The notes: generated by a model not told the origin, from the sequence alone. 64,000 bases of DNA from Phaeacidiphilus oryzae TH49 (GCF_000744815.1 NZ_JQMQ01000005.1:3480055-3544054); one strand, 5' to 3'. Positions 19,021 through 28,236 are shown, counted from the first letter of the stretch. Made by a program: numbers and translations.

Positions 19021-20354
19021 CTAGAAGAAGAGGAGCTGGACGGGCTCGCCGGGTGACGACCCCGTCGGAGGCACCGCCGCCAGCGCGTCGGATTCGGCGA
19101 GGCCGCGCAGCATCGCGGGGCCGTCGAACGGCACCGGCTCCACCCCCCGCTCCCCCATCCGCACCGGCAGCAGCCGGGTGTCGCGCGGATGCCCCGGCAG
19201 TCCCACCGCGGCCACCCCCGCCGCCCGTCGGCGAAGCCGTCCCGCTCCCCCGCAGGACCCGCGAGCCCCGTCAGCCCGGCCAGTCCCGCCAGCAGCGGCT
19301 GAAGCAGCGTCACCACCCCGGCCACCGCCGCCAGCGGGTTGCCCGGCAGTCCCACCAGCCACCGGCCGCCCGGCAGCTCGGCCAGCAGCATCGGATGTCC
19401 CGGCCGCACCCGCACGCCGTCCACCACCAGCCGGCCGCCCGCCTCGGCGAGGGCGTCGTGGACGAAGTCCACCGGCCCGGCCGCCGTTCCCCCGGTGGTC
19501 ACCACGATCCGAGCCGGGCTCAGCCGCAGGGCGTCCCGCAGCAGCCCGAAGTCGTCGCCGATCCGGCGCACGCCGAGCGGCTCGGCGCCGGCGCCGCGCA
19601 GCCAGTGCGGCAGCATCGGGCTGAGCGCGTCCCGCACCCGCCCGTCACCGGGCGGCCCGGAGTCCAGCAGTTCGTCGCCGAGCACCAGGAGTTCGACGGT
19701 CGGCCGGGGCCGCACGGCGAGCGCGTCGTGGCCGGCCGCGGCGGCCAGCCCGAGCACCGCCGGGGTGACCCGGGCGCCGGCCGGGAGGAGGCGGTCGCCG
19801 CTCCGGCACTCCTGTCCGCGCGGCCGGATGTCCCGGCCGAGCTCGACCGGGTCGGCCGGGGCCGGCCGGTCGTGGAGGACAGGCCCGCCGTGCCCGTCCG
19901 CCCGCACGGTGCCGTACTCCCGGCGCAGCACGGCCGTCGCCCCGGACGGCAGCTGCGCCCCGGTGGCGATGCGGACGGCGGTTCCGTCGGCCAGCGGCTG
20001 CGGCCGGGCGCCCCCGGCGAGGCCCTGTACGGGGCCGCGGTCCAGCAGCCGCCAGGGCCCGGGGCCGGAGACCGCCCAGCCGTCCATCGCCGAGGTGTCG
20101 AAGGCGGGGAGGTCCGCGAGCGCCTCCAGCGGCTCGGCCAGGACGCGTCCCAGCGCCTGGTCGAGGCCGACCGTCTCGGCGTCCGCCGACCCGCCCGCCC
20201 CGGCGCGCCGGGCCGCGGCCCGGGCCTCCGGCCAGCCCATCGGGCCGGACTCGGGAGCCCGGGTGGTCGGCACCTCGGCCTCCTCGGACGGCCGGCGGGA
20301 GGACTCGTCGGCCTCCCGGGCCAGGTCGTAGACGTCGTCGGCGCGGCGGCTCAT
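19021..20354 (-). CDS. moeA: Molybdopterin molybdenumtransferase MoeA (frame interrupted by an apparent 1-nt deletion)
   Basis: MoeA inserts molybdate into adenylylated molybdopterin. From ATG 20354 the first frame shows the family landmarks: FDTSAMDGWAV, VRIATGAQLP, a MoCF-like domain with TTGGTAAGPVDFV and RPGHPMLLAE, and GLPGNPLAAV. Near 19219 the frame leaves the family pattern. The correct C-terminal domain (VAAVGLPGHPRDTRLLP to QLLFF) continues one base over and stops at 19021. Restoring one C in the C5 run 19215-19219 repairs the reading. Without repair the first frame runs on as noise to 17541. It overlaps the upstream mobA gene by ATGA. Confidence 0.85.
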
Positions 20355-21274
20355 CCGCCCTCGCCCGTTTGGCCGTCGCCTCCGCGGCGCTCGGCCCAGG
20401 CCGCGGCCAGCGCTTCGATCTTGGCGTTCGCCCGGGCCACCTGATCGGCCCCGCCCCCCGCCCGGGCGGCGGCGTAGCCCACCAGGAAGGCGGTCAGCGG
20501 CGCCGCCGGCCGGGCGACTCCGTGCGCGACCTCCTTCGTCATATCGAGCAGACCGGGCACGTCCACATCGAGATCGATGCCCAGTTCCTTCTTCGCTGCG
20601 GCGATCCAGTCATCCAGCACCCCACCATGTTCGCGGATGGCCCCCCGCGATTCGTAGCGGGCGCGCGCGTTCCGGATGTCGGGCCAGGTGTCGCAGTCGT
20701 AGGCGGCGCCGGATTCGTCCGCCAACCGGCCGATCCGGTCCGCGTCCAGCCGCCGCAGCAGGGCCCGCAGCGGGAGCCCCGCGCCGGAGGCCGGCGCCCC
20801 GCCTCCACCGCTCCCCTTCGCCGCCGCGTCGGCCACCGCACCGGCCAGCGCGCTGCGCAGCGCCGTCACCCGGTAGGCCGCGACCAGCGGCTGCTCCCGG
20901 CCCTCGCCGTCGACCAGCAGCACGGCGTCGCGGCCCCGGCCGAGCCCGCCGAGGAGGGCGTCCGCGGTACGCGGTTCGAGGAAGGGCAGGTCGGCGGCGA
21001 GCAGCAGCACCGCCTCGGCCTCCGCGCGGACCAGCGGCAACCCGGCCGCCAGCGCGGCCACCGGCCCGCCGCCGGGCGGCCGCTCCCTGGTCCACTCCAC
21101 CGGCCGTACGGTCGGCCGGGGCGGGCCGACCACCACGGTGCGGACGGCCGCCTCGGTCGCCCGCAGCACCCGGTCGAGGAGGGGGCTGCCGCCGACCCGG
21201 ACGGCGGGCTTGTCCACCCCGGCGCCGAGCCGGCGCGCGGCACCGCCGGCGAGGATCAACGCATCGAAGTCCAC
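20351..21274 (-). CDS. mobA: Molybdenum cofactor guanylyltransferase-like (MobA) fused to a DUF6457-like domain
   Basis: 307 aa. The N-terminal nucleotidyltransferase (about residues 1-205) has LILAGGAARRLGAGVDKP, where the family uses LAGG-x-S-x-RMG-x-DK, and AADLPFLEPRT with the metal-binding Asp. The C-terminal helical domain (about 215-300, LDDWIAAAKKELGIDL, HGVARPAAPLTAFLVGYAAARAG in parts) matches an actinobacterial domain of unknown function often found with MobA. It probably attaches GMP to molybdopterin, and the operon with moeA supports this. The Ser/Met of the canonical loop is replaced by Ala/Leu, so activity is not certain. Confidence 0.85.
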   Translation of the reverse strand: MDFDALILAGGAARRLGAGVDKPAVRVGGSPLLDRVLRATEAAVRTVVVGPPRPTVRPVEWTRERPPGGGPVAALAAGLPLVRAEAEAVLLLAADLPFLEPRTADALLGGLGRGRDAVLLVDGEGREQPLVAAYRVTALRSALAGAVADAAAKGSGGGGAPASGAGLPLRALLRRLDADRIGRLADESGAAYDCDTWPDIRNARARYESRGAIREHGGVLDDWIAAAKKELGIDLDVDVPGLLDMTKEVAHGVARPAAPLTAFLVGYAAARAGGGADQVARANAKIEALAAAWAERRGGDGQTGEGG

Positions 21275-21321
21275 ACCGGCCAGTATCCAACGGCCTCATC
21301 CAACGGCCTCCGCGGGCCGTC

Positions 21322-22503
21322 TCAGCCCCGCCGTGCGTCCTTCGCCAGCACGTCGCCCAGCTCCTCCTCGTACGCCGCCGCCGGGCCGAGGAGCAGCTCC
21401 AGGTGCTTGGCCCAGGCGTGGTAGCGGTGGAGGGGGTTGTCCAGGTCGGCGCCCATGCCGCCGTGGAGGTGCTGGGCGCTCGCGGTGACCGCGCGGACCC
21501 CCTCGGCGGCCCAGATCTTCGCCGTGGCCAGGTCCGCCTCGATCGGCAGCGCGCTGCCCGAGGGGGCCTCGCCGCGCAGCTCCAGGTCCATCCGCCAGGC
21601 CGCCTGCCACAGCGTGGCCGCCATCGCCCGCAGGTCGATGAACCGGTCGGCGGCCTGCACCGCGACCGCCTGGAAGGTGGCCAGCGGATGCCCGAACTGC
21701 TCGCGCTGCGAGGTGTACGCGGCGGTCCGGCGGAGGACGTCCTCGCCGAGGCCGAGGCAGAGCGCGGCGACGCCGACCTCCAGCAGCCCGCGGACCCTCC
21801 GCCAGGTGTCGGCGGCGCCGTCCTCCTCCGGCTCGCCGAGCTGCCAGGCCCGCTCGACGGGGGCCGCGGCGAACTCCAGCTCGCCCGAGACCTCCCCGTG
21901 GGTGCCGACCTGCCTCCGGGTGGTCACCCCGCTGCCGCGCGGATCGACGAGCAGCAGCACCACCCCGCCGCCGGGGGTCCGCGCAGGCACCAGCACCCGG
22001 TCCACCAGGGGCGCGTACGGCACCGCGGTCTGCAGTCCGTCGAGCGTCCAGCCGCCGTCGCCCGCCGGAGCCGCGGTGACGCCGTCCGGCGCCGGCTCGT
22101 GGGCGACGCGGCCGTGCGGGGCGACGCTCAGCAGCAGCCGTCCGGCGGCGACCTCCGGCAGCACCCGCCGGCGCAGCTCGGCCGATCCGTAGTGCTGCAC
22201 GGCCAGCGCGGCCGCCCCGGTCTCCAGCAGCGGCACCCGGGCCAGCACCCGGCCGGCCTCCCGCAGCACCAGGGCCCAGGCCAGCACGGACTGACCGCCG
22301 CCGCCGTACTCCTCGGCCAGGGCTATCCCGGTCAGATCGGACTTGCAGAGCCGCTGCCACAGCTCCCGGTCCAGGTCCTCGGCGATCGGCTCGCCGCCGA
22401 CCGCGGGACTCGGGAGGCTGCCGCCGTCGGGCGCTGCGTCGGAGAGAGCGGCCCGGGCCGCCTCCACGGCTGCCTGCTGCTCCTCGCTGAAGGTGAAGTC
22501 CAC
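21322..22503 (-). CDS. Acyl-CoA dehydrogenase
   Basis: 393 aa FAD enzyme with the N-terminal helical (MDFTFSEEQQAAVEAARA), middle beta and C-terminal helical domains. The C-terminus has YTSQREQFGHPLATFQAV and AQHLHGGMGADLDNPLHRY, typical of the family. The usual catalytic Glu region is less obvious. The sequence style resembles the FadE subunits of sterol/branched side-chain oxidation, which often work as pairs of dissimilar subunits, but no partner lies next to it. Upstream are a CTGAC-N5-GTCAG palindrome and a KstR-like box. Confidence 0.88.
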   Translation of the reverse strand: MDFTFSEEQQAAVEAARAALSDAAPDGGSLPSPAVGGEPIAEDLDRELWQRLCKSDLTGIALAEEYGGGGQSVLAWALVLREAGRVLARVPLLETGAAALAVQHYGSAELRRRVLPEVAAGRLLLSVAPHGRVAHEPAPDGVTAAPAGDGGWTLDGLQTAVPYAPLVDRVLVPARTPGGGVVLLLVDPRGSGVTTRRQVGTHGEVSGELEFAAAPVERAWQLGEPEEDGAADTWRRVRGLLEVGVAALCLGLGEDVLRRTAAYTSQREQFGHPLATFQAVAVQAADRFIDLRAMAATLWQAAWRMDLELRGEAPSGSALPIEADLATAKIWAAEGVRAVTASAQHLHGGMGADLDNPLHRYHAWAKHLELLLGPAAAYEEELGDVLAKDARRG

Positions 22504-22524
22504 GACCCTCGGCCCCTTCCTGGT

Positions 22525-22543
22525 TTCTGACGGACAGTCAGAA
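22525..22543. promoter_or_regulatory. Operator-like palindrome upstream of the acyl-CoA dehydrogenase
   Basis: TTCTGAC-GGACA-GTCAGAA is a 19-bp site, perfect in both 7-nt arms, 22-40 nt upstream of the start codon. It is one of four CTGAC-N5-GTCAG sites in the window. Confidence 0.6.
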
Positions 22544-22557
22544 TAGAACAGGTTCTA
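22544..22557. promoter_or_regulatory. KstR-like box upstream of the acyl-CoA dehydrogenase
   Basis: TAGAACAGGTTCTA fits the published KstR core TNNAACNNGTTNNA exactly and is itself a palindrome. It directly abuts the palindrome at 22525. Confidence 0.45.
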
Positions 22558-22689
22558 CCGGCGGACCAGAGTCCCGCACTCCCCGTATCCCCGTAACCGC
22601 CGCTCCGCGAAGCATCCACCGAGCGATCCACCGAGCAGAGGAGTTGCGAGTACGGTGCGGGCCTGAGCGAGCGAGCGCGGGAGGGGCGC

Positions 22690-23373
22690 ATGACCACCGA
22701 ACGGACCGACCCCGCCACCCGGGCGGAGCCGCCCGGCCGGCCCCGGCCGGCCTGGGTGCGCGGGACGCTGGCGCTGGCGGCGGTGGTGCTGGTCGGAGCG
22801 GTCGCTTACCACCTGGGCACGGTCTTCCTCTCGATCGCGCCCGGCAACCCGATCTCCGAGCGCTACCAGAACGGCATATCCGACCACGTCCTCCCCGAGT
22901 TCGAGCAGAACTGGCAGCTCTTCGCGCCCGACCCGCTGCAGGCCGACATCTCGGTCGAAGCCCGGGTGCAGACCCTCTCCCCCGCCGGCGTCCGCGCCGA
23001 CTCCGGCTGGATCGACCTCACCGCCCGGGACTTCGCCCGCATCCGGCACAACCCGGCGCCCAGCCACGTCGACCAGAACCAGCTCCGCCGCGCCTGGGAC
23101 TTCTACACCTCCTGGCACAGCACGAGCGAGGCCCCGATCGGCGACCGCGGCGGCCTCTCCACCGAGTACCTCAAGCGGATCGCCCTCCAGCGGATCGGCC
23201 GCGACCTGGGCGGGCGGCCGATCGTCCAACTCCAGGTCCGCGCGGTCACCGTGCCGCTGCGCGGCCCGGCCTGGGTCGGCGTCCACGCCTCGGCCGGCTC
23301 CGCCACCCGGACCCTGCCGTGGTGGCCGGTGGCCGACGCGGACTACCAGGACCTGGGGGTGGCTGCCCGATGA
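22690..23373 (+). CDS. DUF5819 family membrane-anchored protein
   Basis: 227 aa. One N-terminal membrane helix (about residues 24-46, LALAAVVLVGAVAYHLGTVF) anchors an otherwise extracytoplasmic domain. EFEQNWQLFAPDPLQ is the characteristic motif of the family. Function is unknown. It overlaps the following HTTM gene by ATGA, and the pairing suggests one complex or pathway. The ATG has an excellent SD (GGGAGGGG). Confidence 0.85.
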   Translation: MTTERTDPATRAEPPGRPRPAWVRGTLALAAVVLVGAVAYHLGTVFLSIAPGNPISERYQNGISDHVLPEFEQNWQLFAPDPLQADISVEARVQTLSPAGVRADSGWIDLTARDFARIRHNPAPSHVDQNQLRRAWDFYTSWHSTSEAPIGDRGGLSTEYLKRIALQRIGRDLGGRPIVQLQVRAVTVPLRGPAWVGVHASAGSATRTLPWWPVADADYQDLGVAAR

Positions 23374-24785
23374 CCGTCTCCGGCCCGCCCGCGACCGATC
23401 CCGGACCCGAACCCGAACGCGAACGCGAACGCGAGCCCGAACGCGAGCCCGAGGACGGCCGCACCCCGGGCCGGGCGGACGCCGTTCCCGCGGACGGCGT
23501 CCCCGCGAGCGGCGTCCGCGCGGACGGCGTCCCCGCACGCGCGGCCGACCGGCTGCGACGGCACTGGGCGGCCTGGAGCGGCGGGGTGCTCTTCCCCCGC
23601 CAGGCGGCGGTGGCCCGGATCGGCTTCTCCCTCACCTTCGCCGCCTTCCTCCTCCGCGAGTGGCCGAACCGGCTGCTGCTGTACGGCGACCGCTCGCCGT
23701 TCAGCGGCCCGATGGCCCGCCTGCTGCTCTCCGACAACGGCGCGTTCACCGTGCTGGCCTGGTCGGACGGCCGGTTCTGGTTCGAGCTGGTCTACACCCT
23801 GGCGTTCGCCGTCTCGCTGGCCCTCGCGCTGGGCTGGCGGACCAGGGCGATGTCGGTGCTCTTCATGGTCGCCGTCCTCTCGCTGCAGAACCGCGCGGTG
23901 TTGGTCGGCGACGGCAGCGACAACGTGCTCCACATCATGGCGATCTACCTGGCCTTCACCCGTTGCGGGGAGGCCTGGTCGCTGGACGCGCGCCGCCGGC
24001 GCCGCCGGAGTGGTGACGGCGCCGCCACCACCTCCACCGTCTCCGCCGGCGCCGTCTACGCCACCCCGGCGGACCTCGTCGACGTCCTCCTCTGGGCCCT
24101 CCTCGGCCTGGCCCTGCTGCTGGCCCAGCTCACCGGCTTCGCCAAGCTGGGAATGCTCGCCATGTCCGGCTGGGGGGCCGTCTTCTGGGCCTTCTGGGCG
24201 CTCTCCGGCCTCCGCCGGCTCTCCGGCCTGCGTCGGCTCCCCCGCCTCCGCCGGCTCACCGCCCGGCAGCCGAGCGCGCCGGCCGGTCTCGACCAGCTCC
24301 TGGACGGCCTCGGCAATCTGCTGCACGGCTGCGCGCTCTTCGTGATGGCCGCCGAGGCCTGCCTGATCTACGGCACGGCCGGCTGGTACAAGATCCAGGG
24401 CGACCTCTGGCAGCGCGGCACCGCCCTCTGGTTCCCCCTCCACCTGGACTACTTCTCGCCCTGGCCGGCGCTCTCCCACGCGCTGGCCGCGCACCCGCTG
24501 CCGGTCTTCCTCCTCAGCTACGGCACGGTCGCCGTCCAGGTCGGCTTCCCGTTCCTGGTCTTCCACCGCCGGATCAAGAACCTGCTGCTGGTCGCGCTGA
24601 TCGCCGAGCACCTGGGGATAGCCGTACTGCTCGGACTGCCGCTCTTCTCCGCCGCGATGATCGCGGCCGACCTCCTCTTCCTCCCCACGACCTTCCTGCT
24701 CCGAGTCGAGCGGGCCACTGATTCCGGGGTCCTGCGTTATCGGCATTGGAGGGCTCATACCAATCATTCCAATCAAAGGTATTAG
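23370..24785 (+). CDS. HTTM domain membrane protein (related to vitamin K-dependent carboxylase)
   Basis: 471 aa. A charged N-terminal tail with EREREREPER repeats and a VPADGV/VRADGV tandem (about residues 1-65) precedes about seven to eight membrane helices (about 85-460). It includes WYKIQGDLWQRG, which follows the family pattern. HTTM proteins are distant relatives of gamma-glutamyl carboxylase. Their bacterial reactions are mostly unknown. It is translationally coupled to the DUF5819 gene, which recurs beside HTTM genes in actinomycetes to my knowledge. A run of small repeats, ELxxLRRLxxL, lies around residue 285. Confidence 0.85.
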   Translation: MTVSGPPATDPGPEPEREREREPEREPEDGRTPGRADAVPADGVPASGVRADGVPARAADRLRRHWAAWSGGVLFPRQAAVARIGFSLTFAAFLLREWPNRLLLYGDRSPFSGPMARLLLSDNGAFTVLAWSDGRFWFELVYTLAFAVSLALALGWRTRAMSVLFMVAVLSLQNRAVLVGDGSDNVLHIMAIYLAFTRCGEAWSLDARRRRRRSGDGAATTSTVSAGAVYATPADLVDVLLWALLGLALLLAQLTGFAKLGMLAMSGWGAVFWAFWALSGLRRLSGLRRLPRLRRLTARQPSAPAGLDQLLDGLGNLLHGCALFVMAAEACLIYGTAGWYKIQGDLWQRGTALWFPLHLDYFSPWPALSHALAAHPLPVFLLSYGTVAVQVGFPFLVFHRRIKNLLLVALIAEHLGIAVLLGLPLFSAAMIAADLLFLPTTFLLRVERATDSGVLRYRHWRAHTNHSNQRY

Positions 24786-24835
24786 AGGTATCAGCCCTCT
24801 CAAACCGACCTCAGCGGAATCGCTACCCTCGCACC

Positions 24836-25504
24836 GTGAACACCACCCCCCAGCACGGCGAGCAGTACGACGAGGGCTTCGACGAGGAGCAGCGGGCAGC
24901 CGTCGGCGTCGGACCCCACCCCCTCCCCTGGCCGGAGGGCGACCAGTACGACCCGGCGCTGCTGGCCGCCGGCGACCGCCGGAACGTCGTCGACCGCTAC
25001 CGCTACTGGACCCGGGAGGCGATCGTCGCCGACCTGGACACCCGCCGGCACGGTTTCCACGTCGCCGTGGAGAACTGGCAGCACGACTTCAACATCGGCA
25101 GCGTGGTGCGCACCGCGAACGCCTTCCTCGCCGCCGGGGTGCACATCGTCGGACGCCGCCGCTGGAACCGGCGGGGGGCCATGGTCACCGACCGCTACCA
25201 GCACGTCCTCCACCACGCCGAGGTCGCCGATCTGGCCGCCTACGCCGCCGAGCGGGGACTGCCGGTGATCGGCATCGACAACCTCCCGGGCTCGGTCCCG
25301 CTGGAGAAGACCGACCTGCCCGAGCGCTGCGTACTCCTGTTCGGCCAGGAGGGCCCGGGGCTGACCGAGGCCGCCCGCGAGCACGCCTCCCTGGTCTGCT
25401 CCATCGCCCAGTTCGGCTCCACCCGGTCGATCAACGCCGGGGCCGCCGCCGCGATCGCCATCCACGACTGGATCCGCACCCACGCGCTGGGTGAGATCGG
25501 CTGA
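24836..25504 (+). CDS. TrmH/SpoU-family RNA 2'-O-methyltransferase
   Basis: 222 aa SPOUT methylase. The three family motifs are present: HDFNIGSVVRTANAF (about residue 83), VLLFGQEGPGLT (about 165) and QFGSTRSINAGAAAAIAIHDW (about 190), which form the AdoMet knot and carry the catalytic Arg/Asn. An N-terminal extension of about 60 residues may bind RNA. Whether the target is tRNA or rRNA is unknown. GTG at 24836 is preferred: TACCCT ends 6 nt upstream (leaderless style). The earlier in-frame start at 24746 overlaps the HTTM gene. Confidence 0.88.
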   Translation: MNTTPQHGEQYDEGFDEEQRAAVGVGPHPLPWPEGDQYDPALLAAGDRRNVVDRYRYWTREAIVADLDTRRHGFHVAVENWQHDFNIGSVVRTANAFLAAGVHIVGRRRWNRRGAMVTDRYQHVLHHAEVADLAAYAAERGLPVIGIDNLPGSVPLEKTDLPERCVLLFGQEGPGLTEAAREHASLVCSIAQFGSTRSINAGAAAAIAIHDWIRTHALGEIG

Positions 25505-25525
25505 ACGGATGACCCGGACGATCAC

Positions 25526-25540
25526 CTGACGGGCAGTCAG
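25526..25540. promoter_or_regulatory. CTGAC-N5-GTCAG operator-like palindrome
   Basis: CTGAC GGGCA GTCAG lies in the 144-nt gap before the CGNR regulator gene, one of four such sites. Confidence 0.5.
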
Positions 25541-25648
25541 GGCTAACCGTCGGTCGGCGTTCGAACGGTGTTCACCTTCGGATGACAACCGATCAGATGC
25601 CGTGCGCCGGTTGACTCCCCGGCGAAACCGGGTCGTACGCTGCCGAAC

Positions 25649-26224
25649 ATGACCGCTCCCGATCCCCGCCCGCTGACCGGCGAGCCGCTCGCGCTGGACC
25701 TCCTCAACACCCGTTGGGACGACGGCGACCGGATCCCCTGCGATCTCCTCACGGACACGGCAGGCCTGGCGGTCTGGCTCTCCGCCGCCGCTCTCCCCGA
25801 GGAGGCGGCGGGCCGCTGGACGGCCGACCAGTACACCCTGCTGGCGCTCCGCGAGACCCGGGACGCCCTCGCGGCCGCGGCCCGCGCCCCGCTGAAGCCG
25901 TCCGCGCTGGCCGTACGGGCCGTCAACTCGCAGCTGGCGTACGGGCGGAGGCGCCTGCAACTGGGCACCGACGGCCGGCCGACGTCCACCGTGGCGGTCG
26001 ACGACCCGTCCCGGCTGGTCGGCTGGCTGGCCGCGGAGAACTACCTAGCCCTGCTGGAGCGGGCGCCGACGCGGATCCGCGCCTGCGCGGCGGAGCGCTG
26101 CCCGCTGTTCTTCTTCGACGTCTCCCTCAACGGCCGCCGCCGCTGGTGCTCCATGTCCACCTGTGGCAACCGCAACAAGGCCGCCCGCTTCTCCGCCGCC
26201 CGGCGCGGCGGCAGCCGGGTCTGA
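25649..26224 (+). CDS. CGNR zinc-finger domain transcriptional regulator
   Basis: 191 aa. An N-terminal ABATE-like stress domain (about residues 10-130, GEPLALDLLNTRW) precedes a C-terminal treble-clef-like zinc finger. The ligands are in CAAERCPLFFFD and WCSMSTCGNRNKAAR, and the CGNR motif is exact. Such proteins are probable DNA-binding regulators. TACGCT ends 7 nt before the ATG with no SD, suggesting a leaderless transcript. It is convergent with the MarR/MFS pair. Confidence 0.88.
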   Translation: MTAPDPRPLTGEPLALDLLNTRWDDGDRIPCDLLTDTAGLAVWLSAAALPEEAAGRWTADQYTLLALRETRDALAAAARAPLKPSALAVRAVNSQLAYGRRRLQLGTDGRPTSTVAVDDPSRLVGWLAAENYLALLERAPTRIRACAAERCPLFFFDVSLNGRRRWCSMSTCGNRNKAARFSAARRGGSRV

Positions 26225-26239
26225 GGGGCAGGGCCGGCT

Positions 26240-26773
26240 TCAGGCGCGCAGCAGACGCGCCAGGTAGCCGTCCAGCAGAGCCAGTTCGGACTCCGAGAAG
26301 CTGGCCAGCGCCACCGGCGGCCGGCCGAGGATCTCCAGCGCCCGCTCCGCCTCCACGCGGCCCGCCTCCGTCAGCGCGACCATCCGCCGCCGCCGGTCCT
26401 CCGGATGCGGCGTCCGGGCCACCAGGCCCCGCTCCTCCAGTCCGTCCACCAGCACCGTGGTGTACGGCTTGTCGGTGGCCAGCTCAAGGCTCAGCTGGCT
26501 CATCGTCAGCGGGCCCCGCGCCGCCAGCCGCCGCAGCGCCTTGACCCGCAGGAAGCTGCTCATCCCGAGCTCCTCCGCGGCCTCGCGCCGGCGGTCCTCC
26601 TTCTCCAGGACCAGCGTCCGCATCGCGTCCCAGACCCGGCGCTCGGTCTGCTCCCGCTCGGCCTGCTCCCGCTCGGCGAGCTGCCGGGCGGCCTGCTCCC
26701 GCGCGGCCCGCCACTCCGCCTTCCGTCCGGCCGCCCGCTCGGCGACCGCGCCCCGCTCCGCCGCGTCCGTCAC
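26240..26773 (-). CDS. MarR family transcriptional regulator
   Basis: 177 aa. A charged N-terminal helix of about 50 residues with REQAARQLAEREQAEREQ repeats is likely a coiled coil, which is unusual for MarR proteins. The winged helix follows (LTMSQLSLELATDKPYTTVLVDGLEERGLVARTPHPEDRRRRMVALTEAG in parts, about 75-145). The GTG start overlaps the MFS stop by 4 nt (GTGA), so the pair is coupled and the regulator probably controls the pump. Confidence 0.88.
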   Translation of the reverse strand: MTDAAERGAVAERAAGRKAEWRAAREQAARQLAEREQAEREQTERRVWDAMRTLVLEKEDRRREAAEELGMSSFLRVKALRRLAARGPLTMSQLSLELATDKPYTTVLVDGLEERGLVARTPHPEDRRRRMVALTEAGRVEAERALEILGRPPVALASFSESELALLDGYLARLLRA

Positions 26774-28236
26774 GCCCGCACCGCCGTCCTGTCCTGGCCC
26801 CGACCATCGGCCGCGTCCGAGCCGCCGCCCAGCAGCTCGGCCGTCCGCGCGGCGGTCTGCCGCGCCCACGGCCCGGTGGTGAGGATACCGAGGGCGAAGA
26901 CGGCCACCGCGCAGCCCACGGTGATCCACCAACCGATGTGGCTGGCCTCCGGGAACCCGGTCCGCAGCGGCCCGACGACCGCCGAGGTGACCAGCGAACC
27001 GATCACGGCGACGCCCAGCGAGCTGCCGATCTGCCGGCTGGTCGAGGCCACCGCCGCGGCCACCCCGGCCTGGCTGCGCGGCATCCCGGAGACCGCCGTG
27101 TTGGTGATCGGCGCGTTGACGAAGCCGAAGCCGATGCCGAAGAGGACGTACGCCACGATCAGCACCGCCAGCGGCGTGGTCGCGCTCACCGTGGTGAGGA
27201 TCAGCGCGCTGACGCCGATCGCCGCCGCCGCGAGCAGCAGCGGCAGCCGCGGACCGCGCCCGCCCACCAGCCGCCCGGAGAGCGGCGCGAAGAAGAGGGT
27301 CATCAGCGCCATCGGCAGGGTGACCAGGCCGGCGTGCACCGCCGAGTACCCGCGGACGTCCTGCAGGTAGATGGTGTTGACGAAGAGGAAGCCGGCCAGC
27401 GACCCGAAGGAGCAGACCGCGATCACCGCCGCACCCGAGAACGGCGCGCTGCGGAAGAACCGCACGTCGATCAGGGGCTCCCGGCGCCGCACCTCGTAGC
27501 GGCAGAGGACGGCCACCGCGACCGCGCAGACCGCGAAGAGGCCCAGCGTCTGGGCGGAGGCCCACCCGGCGTGCGGCGCCTCGATGATGGCGTAGGTGAC
27601 GCTGGCCAGGGCCACGATCACCAGCACCTGGCCGACCGGGTCGATCCGGCGCGCCCGGGGAGCGCGGGACTCGGGGACGAAGATCCCGGCGAGCACCATC
27701 GCGGCCACCCCGATCGGGATGTTGATCCAGAAGATCGACTGCCAGCCGACCGAGTCCACCAGCAGCCCGCCGAGCACCGGTCCGAGCGCCATGCTGACGC
27801 CCATGGTCGCGCCCCACACCCCGATCGCCCTGGCGCGTTCCCGGGGGTCGGTGAAGGTGTTGGTGACGATGGACATCGCCACCGGGTTCAGCATCGAGCC
27901 ACCGACCGCCTGCACCGCCCGCGCGGCCACCAGCCAGCCGAGCCCGGGGGCCAGGCTGCAGGCCAGCGAGCCGGCGGTGAAGAGGACTAGGCCGGTCTGG
28001 AAGGTGCGCCGGCGGCCGAGCCGGTCCGCCGTGGAGCCGGAGAACATCAGCAGGCTGGCCAGCACCAGGGTGTAGGCGTCGATGGTCCACTGCAGCCCGG
28101 AGACGGAGGCGTGGAGGTCGCGCTGGATGGAGGGCAGCGCGATGTTCACGATGGTGTTGTCGAGTCCGACGATGAACAGACTCATGCAGCAGATGGCGAG
28201 TACCAGCATCCGCCGCCGCGGCGAGAGATCGGTCAC
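26770..28236 (-). CDS. DHA2-family drug:H+ antiporter (14-TM MFS)
   Basis: 488 aa with about 14 hydrophobic segments. LDNTIVNIALPSIQRDLHAS near residue 25 and TADRLGRRRTF near residue 75 are characteristic of the EmrB/QacA-type DHA2 family, which exports drugs and metabolites. The GTG at 28236 has GGGGAAG 6 nt upstream. A longer frame to 28452 runs through the TetR promoter and is rejected. Operon with the MarR gene. It is divergent from a TetR gene. Confidence 0.9.
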   Translation of the reverse strand: MTDLSPRRRMLVLAICCMSLFIVGLDNTIVNIALPSIQRDLHASVSGLQWTIDAYTLVLASLLMFSGSTADRLGRRRTFQTGLVLFTAGSLACSLAPGLGWLVAARAVQAVGGSMLNPVAMSIVTNTFTDPRERARAIGVWGATMGVSMALGPVLGGLLVDSVGWQSIFWINIPIGVAAMVLAGIFVPESRAPRARRIDPVGQVLVIVALASVTYAIIEAPHAGWASAQTLGLFAVCAVAVAVLCRYEVRRREPLIDVRFFRSAPFSGAAVIAVCSFGSLAGFLFVNTIYLQDVRGYSAVHAGLVTLPMALMTLFFAPLSGRLVGGRGPRLPLLLAAAAIGVSALILTTVSATTPLAVLIVAYVLFGIGFGFVNAPITNTAVSGMPRSQAGVAAAVASTSRQIGSSLGVAVIGSLVTSAVVGPLRTGFPEASHIGWWITVGCAVAVFALGILTTGPWARQTAARTAELLGGGSDAADGRGQDRTAVRA

